Source of the DNA: Phycisphaeraceae bacterium
GTDB taxonomy: Bacteria > Planctomycetota > Phycisphaerae > Phycisphaerales > Phycisphaeraceae
Direction of reading: 5' to 3'
DNA: 64,000 nucleotides
Assembly (NCBI GenBank): GCA_020851465.1
Contig: JADZCR010000006.1
Span: 62,001 to 126,000, forward strand
The translations under genes and the position numbers were made by a program. The notes below the pieces were generated by a model. That model saw only the letters and a list, made by a program, of their open reading frames with translations. It searched no databases and was not told where the DNA came from. How positions within the stretch are numbered: position 1 is the first letter of the stretch; each line of letters starts with the position of its first letter. This document shows positions 15,917 to 24,557 of the stretch, one piece after another.

Positions 15917-17437
15917 ATGCCCGCACCGATTAAAGCTGAGCGTCTCGACGAAGGGTTGTACCGTTTTCATGACACCTGCAACGTCTATGTCGTGCGCGGT
16001 AAGCAGGGGAGTCTGGCCATCGACTTTGGTTCAGGAAGATGGCTCAGCGCAGCAAAGGCTCTCGGACTGCTGCCCATTGAGCGGGTCATGCTCACCCATC
16101 ACCACCCCGATCAGTGTGCGGGCCTGCTCCGACGCAGGAAGTGGCCGTTCATCATTGACGCACCTGCCAACGATCAGGTATTTCTTACTCGACAGGGAGT
16201 TACGAAGTATTGGAAACACCGCTACGCGAATGGTGTGCCCTCGAGCTATGCAGTGTTACCTCGCGGCTTGCCGAACGGCATGGTCAGGTTCAGCATGGAG
16301 GGTTTCACCGACACGCTATGGAACGATAAGCGGGTGCGTTTCATCTCAACTCCCGGCCATAGTCAAAACGCGATTTCCATCCTTCTCGATCATCACGGAA
16401 AGCAGATCGTCTTCTGCGGTGATGCAGCCCACGCCAACGCAACGATCCATGAACCTTTTCAACTGGAGTGGGACCATTGGACAGGCAGCGGGGCACTGGC
16501 CGCATGGGAAGGTATCGTGCGAATCTCCAGCCTGGCGATCGATCTGCTCTGCCCGGCTCATGGGCCAGTGATCAAACGTCATCCTCGAACGATGCTCAGA
16601 AAGCTCGCAAAGCGATTGCTGGATTTCTATCACGCCAAGGGTTCGATCGTTGCGGGTGAACCGGATCACTACATCACAGCCGAACCACAGCCTGGCGGAG
16701 CCAAAAAATTATTGCCTTCGCTCTATCAATTTTCAGTTAATGGTTATCTCATCCTTTCGTCCACAGGCGAAGCGATGGCAATCGACGCGATGCACAGCGA
16801 CGGGCCAACGATTGAAAGACTACTTGCAGATTTGAGTGGTGCGAGCATCACCGCAGCAACGGCTACGCACTGTCATTTCGATCATGCGGACGGTCTGCCG
16901 TATCTTCAACACAGATACGGAACGCAGATCGTCCTTCATCCCTGGGTCGCTGCGCCGTTGCGGCAGCCGAGTCAGCACGACGTGCCGTTTCTTCCTGCTA
17001 AGCCGATCATCGCCGACCGTCTGCTGCCGGAGAACGGCCCCTTTCGCTGGAATGAGTTCACGTTTCGAGTCGCACCGTACCCCGGTCAGACTCGCTGGCA
17101 CGCGTGCCTGATGGCTGACATTGACGGACAGCGGGTGTTCTTTGGCGGAGACAGCTTTCAGCCCGCTTCACGATGGAACGGCACGGGCGGGTTCTGCGCC
17201 CTGAACGGTTCATCATTCGCGGGCTTCCGTCAAAGTGCACGGCTTGTCATGTCTTGGAAACCGGATCTCATTGCCAATGGCCACGATACCTATGTGACGT
17301 ATCACCGAAGTCAGTTTGAGAAAATCGTCGCATGGTCATACCAAGCGGAGCGGGCAACGCGGATGTTGTGTCCCAGGGGCGACCTGAATCGTGATTATTA
17401 TCTGCATTCACCAACACGGATAAGGAAGCGACCATGA
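15917..17437 (+). CDS. Tandem metallo-beta-lactamase-fold hydrolase
   Basis: A 506-residue protein with two MBL-fold units. The first (residues about 1-240) has the metal motif region LTHHHPDQ at 60-66, where the final His of HxHxDH is Gln, plus STPGHSQN and the metal-bridging Asp in FCGDAAH. The second (about 265-490) has a complete THCHFDHADG at 317-326, VAPYPGQTRWHA and GGDSF. The second half therefore looks fully metal-binding, the first partly degraded. No signal peptide is seen, so a cytoplasmic enzyme is likely. The stop overlaps the start of the beta-helix gene by four bases (ATGA), so translation of the two is coupled. The substrate is unknown; MBL proteins next to polysaccharide genes may act on lactones or esters, but nothing here proves it. 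Confidence 0.78.
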   Translation: MPAPIKAERLDEGLYRFHDTCNVYVVRGKQGSLAIDFGSGRWLSAAKALGLLPIERVMLTHHHPDQCAGLLRRRKWPFIIDAPANDQVFLTRQGVTKYWKHRYANGVPSSYAVLPRGLPNGMVRFSMEGFTDTLWNDKRVRFISTPGHSQNAISILLDHHGKQIVFCGDAAHANATIHEPFQLEWDHWTGSGALAAWEGIVRISSLAIDLLCPAHGPVIKRHPRTMLRKLAKRLLDFYHAKGSIVAGEPDHYITAEPQPGGAKKLLPSLYQFSVNGYLILSSTGEAMAIDAMHSDGPTIERLLADLSGASITAATATHCHFDHADGLPYLQHRYGTQIVLHPWVAAPLRQPSQHDVPFLPAKPIIADRLLPENGPFRWNEFTFRVAPYPGQTRWHACLMADIDGQRVFFGGDSFQPASRWNGTGGFCALNGSSFAGFRQSARLVMSWKPDLIANGHDTYVTYHRSQFEKIVAWSYQAERATRMLCPRGDLNRDYYLHSPTRIRKRP

Positions 17438-18714
17438 CGCGTCGGAAATCCGGGCATCGCACACAAAAATCATCTGCAAAACTGACGAACCTGACCATTC
17501 AGAATCTGGTTGATGCGGCAGCCCGACGCGGCGGAGGAACGGTCAAAATCCGAGCAGGCATCTATCACATGCACGATGCACTGCACCTGCGCAGCGGGGT
17601 GCACCTGGTCGGCGAGCCTGGCGCAGTGCTGAAAAAAGTGCCAAGCGTGAGCTCCAGCCTGATCGATTGCCTCGGCTTTGGACATTATGAATTTCGTGTC
17701 GCTGAGCCGGATAGGTTTCGTGTCGGGATGGGTGTTCACCTGCTCGATGACAATGCAGGCGGGTTTTACACGACGGTGGCAACGATCACCGACAAGATCG
17801 GCGATACGTTTTTCATCAACCGTCCGTTCTCACATGACTATGGGTTTCTATTCAACGGCAGAGCCGTTTCCGTTTACTCCCTCATCGAAGGTGACGGAGT
17901 TCAGGATGTGTCAGTGACGGGATTATCGCTTGACGGCAACAACGAGAAGGAGCCTTTCCAACTCAATGGCTGCCGGGGCGGTGGAATCTTCTTGATTATG
18001 TCCCACCGTGTGAGCATCCGGAATGTCGAGATTCATCACTATCGGGGGGATGCACTCAGTTTCCAGCAGTGCAGCGACATCAGAGTCGAGTCGTGCGAAA
18101 TCCATCACAACACGGCGTCAGGCTTGCACCCCGGCAGCGGCAGCGTACGCTACGTGATGCGCAAAAATCACCTGCATAACAACGGTGGGTACGGCGTCTT
18201 TTACTGTCTGCGCACGACCCATTCGATTTGCGAGGAAAATCTGATCCATCACAACCACCTCGCGGGTATCAGCATCGGTGAGCGTGACACAGATCACCTC
18301 ATTCGTTCCAACTCGATCAGCAACAACGCAGGACCCGGTATCGACTTTCGCGTGCCGAATCGACAGAGTGGCGACCGAACCTTGGTACTCAACAACACGC
18401 TGCGAAACAATTGCACTCGTTTCGGAGCGGCGGAGATCGTCATACCGCGAGGTCTTGCCAATATTCATCTGGCGGAGAACATCATTGAGCCAGCCGGCGG
18501 CGTCGCCAGTGCCGTTTCAGTTGAGTCCGGCGTACGCGAGATCAGCGCGGTGAATAATCAGATCGCGGGACATCCGCAGCAATCCCGCGATTTCCCGGCG
18601 GGTCTGGTGGAGACATCAGCACCGACTCGATTACCCAGTGTCGGTCCCGCAGCACTCGCTCTCGACGGAGCGCGTCATTTACGTGTCGATGCTTTGCAGC
18701 CATGGGAGCGATGA
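17434..18714 (+). CDS. Right-handed parallel beta-helix protein (pectate-lyase-like fold)
   Basis: A 426-residue protein with a start region typical of pectate-lyase-superfamily proteins (LVDAAARRGGGTVKIRAGIY) followed by about ten parallel beta-helix coils. Coils show the PbH1 pattern with Asn ladders: VSIRNVEIHHYRGDALSF, IRVESCEIHHNTASGL, YVMRKNHLHNNGGYGVFY, SICEENLIHHNHLAGISI, LIRSNSISNNAGPGIDF. Such proteins are lyases, epimerases or polysaccharide hydrolases; no catalytic residues can be assigned with confidence. There is no signal peptide; the N-terminus is basic. It overlaps the tandem MBL gene by four bases, implying that both products serve one process. Confidence 0.8.
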   Translation: MTRRKSGHRTQKSSAKLTNLTIQNLVDAAARRGGGTVKIRAGIYHMHDALHLRSGVHLVGEPGAVLKKVPSVSSSLIDCLGFGHYEFRVAEPDRFRVGMGVHLLDDNAGGFYTTVATITDKIGDTFFINRPFSHDYGFLFNGRAVSVYSLIEGDGVQDVSVTGLSLDGNNEKEPFQLNGCRGGGIFLIMSHRVSIRNVEIHHYRGDALSFQQCSDIRVESCEIHHNTASGLHPGSGSVRYVMRKNHLHNNGGYGVFYCLRTTHSICEENLIHHNHLAGISIGERDTDHLIRSNSISNNAGPGIDFRVPNRQSGDRTLVLNNTLRNNCTRFGAAEIVIPRGLANIHLAENIIEPAGGVASAVSVESGVREISAVNNQIAGHPQQSRDFPAGLVETSAPTRLPSVGPAALALDGARHLRVDALQPWER

Positions 18715-18842
18715 TTGAACGTCGCGAAAATCTTGCGTGATGAAAAATGTTTTTTGCTTTGAATAAGGGCGTCGGACGTAGAAACAGAGATCGCAGCATT
18801 TTCGGCGACAACTGATGCGATTGATACGGATGGGATCTACGG

Positions 18843-18871
18843 TTGGCGACACAACGGTACGCCGCTATACT
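18843..18871 (+). promoter_or_regulatory. Sigma-70 type promoter for tRNA-Val
   Basis: A -35 TTGGCG at 18843-18848, a 17-base spacer and a -10 TATACT at 18866-18871. Transcription would begin about six bases before the mature tRNA. Confidence 0.75.
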
Positions 18872-18883
18872 GCTGCCATCACC

Positions 18884-18957
18884 GGGCCATTAGCGCAGTT
18901 GGCTAGCGCGCTTCCTTGACATGGAAGAGGTCACTGGTTCGAGTCCAGTATGGCCCA
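18884..18957 (+). tRNA. tRNA-Val (GAC)
   Basis: Complete cloverleaf: acceptor GGGCCAT/ATGGCCC, D-stem GCGC/GCGC, anticodon stem CTTCC/GGAAG with loop TTGACAT (anticodon GAC), T-arm ACTGG/CCAGT with loop TTCGAGT, discriminator A. CCA is not encoded. Confidence 0.97.
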
Positions 18958-19315
18958 CTTACTTTGCCGGAAGTAAACGGAAATTTGTTGTAATTTTCGG
19001 AAAATATAGCCCGTTTTGATAATCGTTCGTTGGTGGCTTGTTTCTCATCTCTGGTCAAAGCCGACCATTGCTGCCGCAGATCTGGCAGTGCTATTTTAGA
19101 ATCAACTCGTTGCGTATCTGAAAAAGACGGCGATAGACGATCTTGGTTTGCACATGAAACCATTTAGAGACGCGATTGCAGTTCCACGCGAAGTCTCGCG
19201 GCGGATGTGCACGGAGTTACAACATACCTGTGCAAGTTGCTTACGAAATGGCTGTGCCGCTGCTTATGTGGAAATATTTTGGACCATGCTTGCCGCGTTA
19301 TAGAGAAAGCACTGT
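18958..19315. other. Intergenic region downstream of tRNA-Val
   Basis: About 360 bases, more AT-rich just after the tRNA, with no convincing gene. A minus-strand open frame of 86 codons (19163 down to 18903) runs through the tRNA antisense and ends in the well-known false peptide WTRTSDLFHV; it is not a gene. Its first half contains LPDLRQQWSALTRDEK, loosely like the C-terminal end of some tyrosine recombinases. A tRNA-targeting element may have decayed here, but the evidence is too weak to call. Confidence 0.4.
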
Positions 19316-19861
19316 TTACGCGGACTTTCTCTGCCTCTGGAGCATCATCGTGCCGCCCGCGATCAGGAGAACAAGCGAAGCAGGCTCGGGCACTTCAGTG
19401 AAGAGAAAGTTGGAGGTCGCGTAAAACTCCGGCGGGGCACTGTTCGTTGGCATAACCAAGGAACTACCGGTTACGTAGTAGCCATTACCCAAGGTAATAA
19501 GCGGGTCGCTCGACAGGCTGGAGAATCCGTTGTATGGCCAGGGATCAAAACCGAATGTGACCGCGGCGATGCGGTATGTAGTTCCCCCCGTCAGGGTGAC
19601 TGGTGATCCGAGGGCTTGATATTGAAAGTAACCGTTCGGTGAGGTCCCAGAGGCTGGGTCAGTGGTGAGGATCGTTAAAGAAGTGACGAGGGAGAGTGAT
19701 AACCTAGTGTATTTTAATAGTTTAAATACTGAACATACCCCTGATTCCCAGCGGATCAGGGAATGGAACACGAAACTTTTGGGCGGTAATTGTGACAGCG
19801 GTTGATTGACAAAGACGCAGGCCGAAGCGTTTGCACTACCTATTATTGTTGGGATACTCAC
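19316..19861 (-). pseudogene. Truncated PEP-CTERM protein gene
   Basis: The C-terminal 25 residues form a typical PEP-CTERM sorting signal: VPEPAS, a hydrophobic stretch LVLLIAGGTMML and a basic end QRQRK. Before it lies a beta-rich segment (YFQYQALGSPVTLTGGTTYRIAAVTF) similar to surface proteins in which a strand is followed by PVTLTaGttY. Upstream of about residue 55 the frame loses all similarity, has no signal peptide, starts at a doubtful GTG and enters an AT-rich stretch (19700-19730). A PEP-CTERM protein without a signal peptide could not be exported, so I read this as the 3' remnant of a gene whose 5' half is gone. A frameshift rather than a deletion is possible. Confidence 0.65.
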
Positions 19862-19868
19862 CCCGCGC

Positions 19869-21767
19869 TCACGCGGAGATTTGGAACACCTGTGCTGCTA
19901 CCCACTGGCCAGGCTCAGCGGCGAAGCGGAGCCAACGCCAATAGCGTGCGGGTGTCACCGATGCGCTACGTGTTGCCGTTCGGCGGATGGCGGCTAGGAA
20001 GAACTCTTCAATTTTCTTCAACTCATCCGCAGTGCAGTTGCCGGGTTCGGCACGGGCAAGCCATTCGACAAATTGCTCGCCGACGGATTTGCCGTCTTCA
20101 ACATTTTTTCCTGAATTGTCTTTGGCATCACTCCTGGCATTACCCTCGGAGGCACTCCCGTGAGCATTGTCCGAAAGGCCATCGGTGAGAATCGGGCTCA
20201 GCACATCGCGACCAAACTGTCGCAGTGATGCCTCCGGGTGGTAACTGAAGTAGGTGTGTGCCAGGTAGTTCAAGGAGTAGGGGATGCAGCGGTTGGACAC
20301 CTCGCCGTGGATCGACACTCCCGTGATGTTGGCGCGTGACGCGCGCAGGCACGCCTCTTTGATGCATGAGATCTGCAGGCTGTAACGGTCGCAGGGCAAG
20401 CCCTTCAGATACACGCCCTGGCTGGACCACTGGCTGCCCTGGTGAATAAATCCGACATTGCGCCGGGTGGGCGGCTGATGGTCAGCAGGCCAGTGATCGT
20501 TATGCAGCATCGACGCGGGCTGCCCATTATCGAGCCATTCAGCCAGCGGTCGTTGCTGCTGGTTGACCATGCGCGTAAGTGTCCATTGGCAGATGCTGCG
20601 CGGGTCGAGATCGTGTGCGAACTCCGGGTCCGCTCCGTGAATCCGCCATGGTTCCGCTGTGTGCCAAGTCCTTGGGGGCAGGTAGCCGCGCTCCGGGCTT
20701 GGATCGGGTGCAAAGCCGGTATAAGTGGCGTAGGTGATCCACGCATCGGGTTTAATCCGCAATGCCTGGTCGATAAACGGCGTGTTGGCGAGTTGCATCG
20801 TGGAGAAGTAGCCGGCCTGTCGCTGGTCCTTGCGCGCCGCAGTGCAACGGTCGCAGTAGCAGACGATGAAGTCCCCGTGTTCTACGTTAACTCCCCCGAT
20901 TTCAAAGGTACTGAAAAGCCAGTCGGCGCATTGCTTGAGCCAGTTAATCGTGGACGGATGTGTCGGGCATGGATAGAGCGTCGATAGCGATCCGCTCTCT
21001 TCAACCAAACCAGCTTTCGGGTGCGTGCGCACAAAGCATTTGGCATTCAGCGGGTGGGCGGTGGTGTCGGTTGAATCATCAGAGCCGTAGTACACGCCGC
21101 CGTAAACGCTGGTGCCGACGCCCGGAAGAATTCTGATGCCGCGATCAGCAGCGTACCGGCAGATCTCCTGGCTGGCCGCGATGCCGCCGTGTGCATCCCG
21201 GATGAAGCCCCAGATCACGATTCCGCCGACCCGCGTACGGACACAATGATCGATCAGCAACTTGTAATCACGGATAAAATCGTCGGCTGTTTTGGTGTAG
21301 TGGTTGTTGCAGCCGGTTTCCTGCTGACCGTCGGCCATGAGCCACCAGTTGGTTGAGTGATCCCATGTCCAGTAATAGTTCAAGGGCAGGGCGGGTGTCT
21401 CGCGCATCTCACCAGCGGACCAGGTAAGCACACCCTTATGAACCTGCGCGCGGTTGAGAAGCTCCGCCAGTCCGTGCAGGAGTCCACGCTTGTTGCCGCC
21501 GAGCACGTAAAGCCGCCGATCTTGCGGAACGATCGCAAACGCCCCATCGCCCAGTCCGTCCAGCGACACCGTCAGACGCTGTGCCAGTTCGCGTGACAGG
21601 GCATCGTCGGCGGACAGGGCGATTATCGCATCACCGACGATTAGTTCTGCGCTGGCGGATACGGATGGCAAGGTATGCCCGGTGAACCGAGGGGCAAGCA
21701 TTTGATGAGCTGGCTGGCCGGACCAGTCGGGGAGAACGAGTACGGGATTAGTTAGAGTTTGATTCAT
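19869..21767 (-). CDS. Glycoside-hydrolase-like protein with GH20-type N-terminal domain
   Basis: A 632-residue protein. Residues about 40-110 resemble the alpha/beta domain that precedes the barrel in hexosaminidases and glucuronidases (ALSRELAQRLTVSLDG, then FAIVPQDRRLYVLGGNKRGLLHGLAELL). Residues about 125-500 are consistent with a TIM barrel (LNYYWTWDHSTNWWL, VGGIVIWGFIRDAHGG, ADRGIRILPGVGTSVYGG, WITYATYTGFAPD). Catalytic acids cannot be fixed by eye. Residues about 560-590 are a charged, Gly/Ser/Asp/Lys-rich insert (SASEGNARSDAKDNSGKN) that interrupts the C-terminal helical part. No signal peptide. The ATG at 21765-21767 is preferred over the preceding TTG; no ribosome site is visible. 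Divergent from the dehydrogenase gene at 21894. Confidence 0.65.
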   Translation of the reverse strand: MNQTLTNPVLVLPDWSGQPAHQMLAPRFTGHTLPSVSASAELIVGDAIIALSADDALSRELAQRLTVSLDGLGDGAFAIVPQDRRLYVLGGNKRGLLHGLAELLNRAQVHKGVLTWSAGEMRETPALPLNYYWTWDHSTNWWLMADGQQETGCNNHYTKTADDFIRDYKLLIDHCVRTRVGGIVIWGFIRDAHGGIAASQEICRYAADRGIRILPGVGTSVYGGVYYGSDDSTDTTAHPLNAKCFVRTHPKAGLVEESGSLSTLYPCPTHPSTINWLKQCADWLFSTFEIGGVNVEHGDFIVCYCDRCTAARKDQRQAGYFSTMQLANTPFIDQALRIKPDAWITYATYTGFAPDPSPERGYLPPRTWHTAEPWRIHGADPEFAHDLDPRSICQWTLTRMVNQQQRPLAEWLDNGQPASMLHNDHWPADHQPPTRRNVGFIHQGSQWSSQGVYLKGLPCDRYSLQISCIKEACLRASRANITGVSIHGEVSNRCIPYSLNYLAHTYFSYHPEASLRQFGRDVLSPILTDGLSDNAHGSASEGNARSDAKDNSGKNVEDGKSVGEQFVEWLARAEPGNCTADELKKIEEFFLAAIRRTATRSASVTPARYWRWLRFAAEPGQWVAAQVFQISA

Positions 21768-21870
21768 CAATGCATTATGTATGTCGTCAGTTGGCCAGCA
21801 AGCATTATGGCCCGTACCGTAGTGAAGACACGGTAACTTATATCCCCTGTCTCGATATCATGTTCGACTC

Positions 21871-21884
21871 ATACTCAGGAGTAT
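21871..21884 (+). promoter_or_regulatory. Hairpin covering the ribosome-binding site of the dehydrogenase gene
   Basis: Perfect inverted repeat ATACTC (21871-21876) / GAGTAT (21879-21884). It contains the AGGAG at 21877-21881 that is the only ribosome site for the ATG at 21894, so folding would hide it. A two-base loop is tight, and in RNA at least one pair would open. Confidence 0.4.
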
Positions 21885-21893
21885 TGATTTCCA

Positions 21894-22901
21894 ATGAACG
21901 CAACCGCTCTCGTCTGCTCACAGGATCAAAAGTTTCAGATCGCACCGGTCGAACTGCCTCAGTTGCGACCACAGGACATTCTGGTTCGCAATCACTGGTC
22001 GGGTGTCAGTATCGGCACCGAATTCGCAGTGATCCGAGGAAAGCTTAACTGGGGAGCGTTTCCGCTCTGCACGGGCTATCAGTCGGTGAGTACCGTCGAG
22101 CGCATCGGTGAGGGTGTGACACGATTCAAGGTGGGGGACAAGGTTTACCATCGCGGAGGCCGCGGTCCACTCAAGATGGGTAATCAAAACGTCTCGTGCG
22201 CCTCGGGCGGACATGCTTCACATTCCGTGGTTGATTCGACGGAAGGTACGCATACGGCCGCGATTCTGCCGCCGGGTGTGGATGAGGCCGTGGCGTCGTT
22301 GTTCGTCGTCGCAGCAGTCGGCTACAACGGCGTGAATATGGCTCAAGTGCAAACGGGCGACCGTGTCGTTGTATTCGGCTCCGGGTTGATTGGTCTGGGA
22401 GTCGTGGCGGCTGCTGCGCTGAGAGGCGCGGTCGTGACCGTCATTGATCTAGACGCGAGAAAGCTTGAGATTGCCGGTAAGCTCGGCGCGAGACACCTGA
22501 TTGACTCCTCAAAGGAAAATGCATCCGTGGAAGTGAGCAAAATCGCTCCCGGCGGCGCAGACGTGGTATTCGAGTCCACCGGCGTGCCCATGTGCGTGGA
22601 CATGGCGATGGGACTGTGCAAGACAACCGGAAAATTCGTTTTTCAGGGTAATTACGGAGCCAAACCACTGTCGTTTAACTTTCTGGTCCCACACTCCAAA
22701 CGGGTGACAGCATACTTCCCGTGTGATGACGGTTACCAGCCTTGCCGTCAGGCTGTAATGGCGCATCTGGCGACAGGAACGCTCAAGTGGCACGAGGTCA
22801 TCACCCATCGGGTCAAAGCTGCGGAGGCCCCCGCGCTTTACACTCGGATCAACGCAGGCGGTGATACCAGCGAAATCCTGGGCGCGGTGATCCAGTGGTG
22901 A
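21894..22901 (+). CDS. Zinc-type alcohol dehydrogenase-like (MDR) oxidoreductase
   Basis: A 335-residue medium-chain dehydrogenase/reductase. The N-terminal GroES-like domain (1-125) lacks the catalytic zinc cysteine and instead has GVSIGTEF near residue 37, a variant shared with BchC-like and sugar-type MDR proteins. The Rossmann domain has GSGLIGLG at 162-169 followed by VIDLDARKLEIAGKLGA, where the Asp after the second strand suggests NAD(H). It probably oxidises a polyol or sugar derivative. Its divergent partner is a glycoside-hydrolase-like gene, which supports a role in sugar catabolism. The modA gene begins 37 bases downstream on the same strand, but the functions do not obviously match. 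Confidence 0.85.
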   Translation: MNATALVCSQDQKFQIAPVELPQLRPQDILVRNHWSGVSIGTEFAVIRGKLNWGAFPLCTGYQSVSTVERIGEGVTRFKVGDKVYHRGGRGPLKMGNQNVSCASGGHASHSVVDSTEGTHTAAILPPGVDEAVASLFVVAAVGYNGVNMAQVQTGDRVVVFGSGLIGLGVVAAAALRGAVVTVIDLDARKLEIAGKLGARHLIDSSKENASVEVSKIAPGGADVVFESTGVPMCVDMAMGLCKTTGKFVFQGNYGAKPLSFNFLVPHSKRVTAYFPCDDGYQPCRQAVMAHLATGTLKWHEVITHRVKAAEAPALYTRINAGGDTSEILGAVIQW

Positions 22902-22938
22902 AGGGCGAGGAGTGATGTTCGGATGGAGGGTTCGCGTG

Positions 22939-23832
22939 ATGTTGCGAGCAGTCATCTTGAGCCTGTTGATATCGGTCGTCGCCTCGGCTGAGACGATCCG
23001 GGTGTCGGCTGCGATCAGTCTGCGCGGCGTGCTCGAAACCATCGCAAAAAATTATGAAAAGGAAACGGGCGAGCGCATCGAGTTGCGCTTCGGTTCATCC
23101 GGCCAGATCATGACGCAGATCAAAGGCGGTGCGCCGGTGGATGTATTCATCTCCGCCGCTGATCGTCAGGTGAACGAGTTAGTGGAAGCGGGGCAGGTTG
23201 ATGCCCAAAGTGTTCGTGTGGTTGCGGGAAACGAACTGGTGTTGATCGTTTCCGCAGACGCGAAAGACCCTCCCAGGGACTTCACAGAATTGGTAACGGA
23301 CAAAGTGACTCGACTGGCTATGGGTGAACCGCGCACGGTTCCGGCCGGCATGTACGCAGAACAGACGCTCAGATATTTCAAGCTCGAAGATACGCTCCAA
23401 AAGCGGATCGTGTATGGCACAAACGTAAGACAAGTACTCGACTATGTGATCCGTGGAGAGGTATCAGCTGGACTGGTGTACGCCACCGACGCCAGGGAAG
23501 CGGGCGACAAAGTGAAGGTCATCGCGATTGCACCGGCTGGTGCTCACGAGCCGATTCACTATCCAGCAGCGCTGATCAAGGGCAGTTCACAGGGCGTCGC
23601 ATCCGGACGGTTTCTCGATTATCTGGCTGGACCGTCTTCGCAGGAAGTGTTGAAGAGATTCGGGTTTTCTGCACCGACGGAGAAACCAGCTGCCACTCAA
23701 CCAGACAAACAACCAGAGACTCGACCGAGTGAAAGAGAGAGTCGGTTGCCGAATGTAAGCCATCAGTCGGGAGCGGGCGTCCTGTGTGATGCGTCGGGTC
23801 TGGTTACCCGGGTCGAATCCTTGTATTCATGA
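22939..23832 (+). CDS. modA: Molybdate ABC transporter substrate-binding protein
   Basis: A 297-residue periplasmic binding protein of the ModA family. It has a signal peptide (MLRAVILSLLISVVASA), the oxyanion-binding starts VSAAISLRGVLETIA and FGSSGQIMTQIKGGAPVDVFISAA, and the later GEPRTVPAGMYAEQTLR, GTNVRQVLDYVIRGEVSAGLVYATDA and LKRFGF motifs. The start at ATG 22939 is supported by GGAGGG eight bases upstream; an earlier GTG and ATG sit too close to their GGAG. After the normal family end (RFGF) there is a tail of about 50 residues rich in Pro, Gln, Thr and Arg (EKPAATQPDKQPETRPSE), odd for a binding protein. The stop overlaps modB by four bases. It presumably delivers molybdate or tungstate. 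Confidence 0.92.
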   Translation: MLRAVILSLLISVVASAETIRVSAAISLRGVLETIAKNYEKETGERIELRFGSSGQIMTQIKGGAPVDVFISAADRQVNELVEAGQVDAQSVRVVAGNELVLIVSADAKDPPRDFTELVTDKVTRLAMGEPRTVPAGMYAEQTLRYFKLEDTLQKRIVYGTNVRQVLDYVIRGEVSAGLVYATDAREAGDKVKVIAIAPAGAHEPIHYPAALIKGSSQGVASGRFLDYLAGPSSQEVLKRFGFSAPTEKPAATQPDKQPETRPSERESRLPNVSHQSGAGVLCDASGLVTRVESLYS

Positions 23833-24500
23833 CTGAACTGCTCCACCCACTCTTTCTCTCACTGGAGATCGCGCTTTCGGCGACAGTGCTGGCAGCGATC
23901 TTCGCAGTACCGCTGGCGTATGTGCTGAGTCGTCGTCGTTTTCCGGGGCGCAGCGTGGTGGAAGCGATTGTGACGGTGCCGCTGGTACTGCCGCCAACGG
24001 TCGTCGGCTACCTGATCATCATGACGCTTGGATCGCGTGGCTGGATCGGCAGATGGCTGCACGATGCGCTGGGATATTCGATTTTGTTCCGGTTCGAGGG
24101 GGCGGTGCTGGCGGCGGCACTGGTGGCGCTGCCGATGCTCTATCTGCCCGCCAAGGCTGGTTTCGCAGGTGTTAACCGCGACCTCGAAGACATCGCACGC
24201 CTGCTTGGTTCGACTCGTTGGCAACTGTTCTGGCGCGTCAGTCTCCCGCTGGCTGGTCGTGGCATCGGTAGCGGTGTTGTGCTGGCGTTCGCGCGGGCGT
24301 TGGGAGAATTCGGTGCGACAATGATGGTGTTTGGGCTTCAGGCAGACCGCACTACGCTGCCCATCGTGATCTATCTCGACTACGAGCAGGGGCAGATGCA
24401 GAAAGCGACTCTCGCGGTGATAGCACTGTCAGCAGCTTCGCTGGTGTTTGTCAGCGTGTACAACCGTTCGGGGCTGGGGATGCAGACGCGAACGACATGA
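23829..24500 (+). CDS. modB: Molybdate ABC transporter permease
   Basis: A 223-residue inner-membrane permease with five predicted transmembrane segments. The EAA loop that docks the ATPase is DIARLLGSTRWQLFWRVSLP at about residues 121-140, followed by RALGEFGATMMVFG, the hallmark of ModB/CysT-type permeases. It is translationally coupled to modA through an ATGA overlap. The expected third gene, the ATPase modC, is not here: the next gene is on the opposite strand. The permease must pair with an ATPase encoded elsewhere. Confidence 0.93.
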   Translation: MTELLHPLFLSLEIALSATVLAAIFAVPLAYVLSRRRFPGRSVVEAIVTVPLVLPPTVVGYLIIMTLGSRGWIGRWLHDALGYSILFRFEGAVLAAALVALPMLYLPAKAGFAGVNRDLEDIARLLGSTRWQLFWRVSLPLAGRGIGSGVVLAFARALGEFGATMMVFGLQADRTTLPIVIYLDYEQGQMQKATLAVIALSAASLVFVSVYNRSGLGMQTRTT

Positions 24501-24557
24501 GAACACATCGCCCGGCTGTGCGGGAACCCGCCATCGGTTGAATGAAGCAGAATTTCC

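Noticed and set aside
18903-19163. 86-codon minus-strand open frame ending in WTRTSDLFHVKEAR
   Set aside because: It is the antisense translation of tRNA-Val, a well-known false ORF. The first part shows no clear family and has a stop directly before the ATG.
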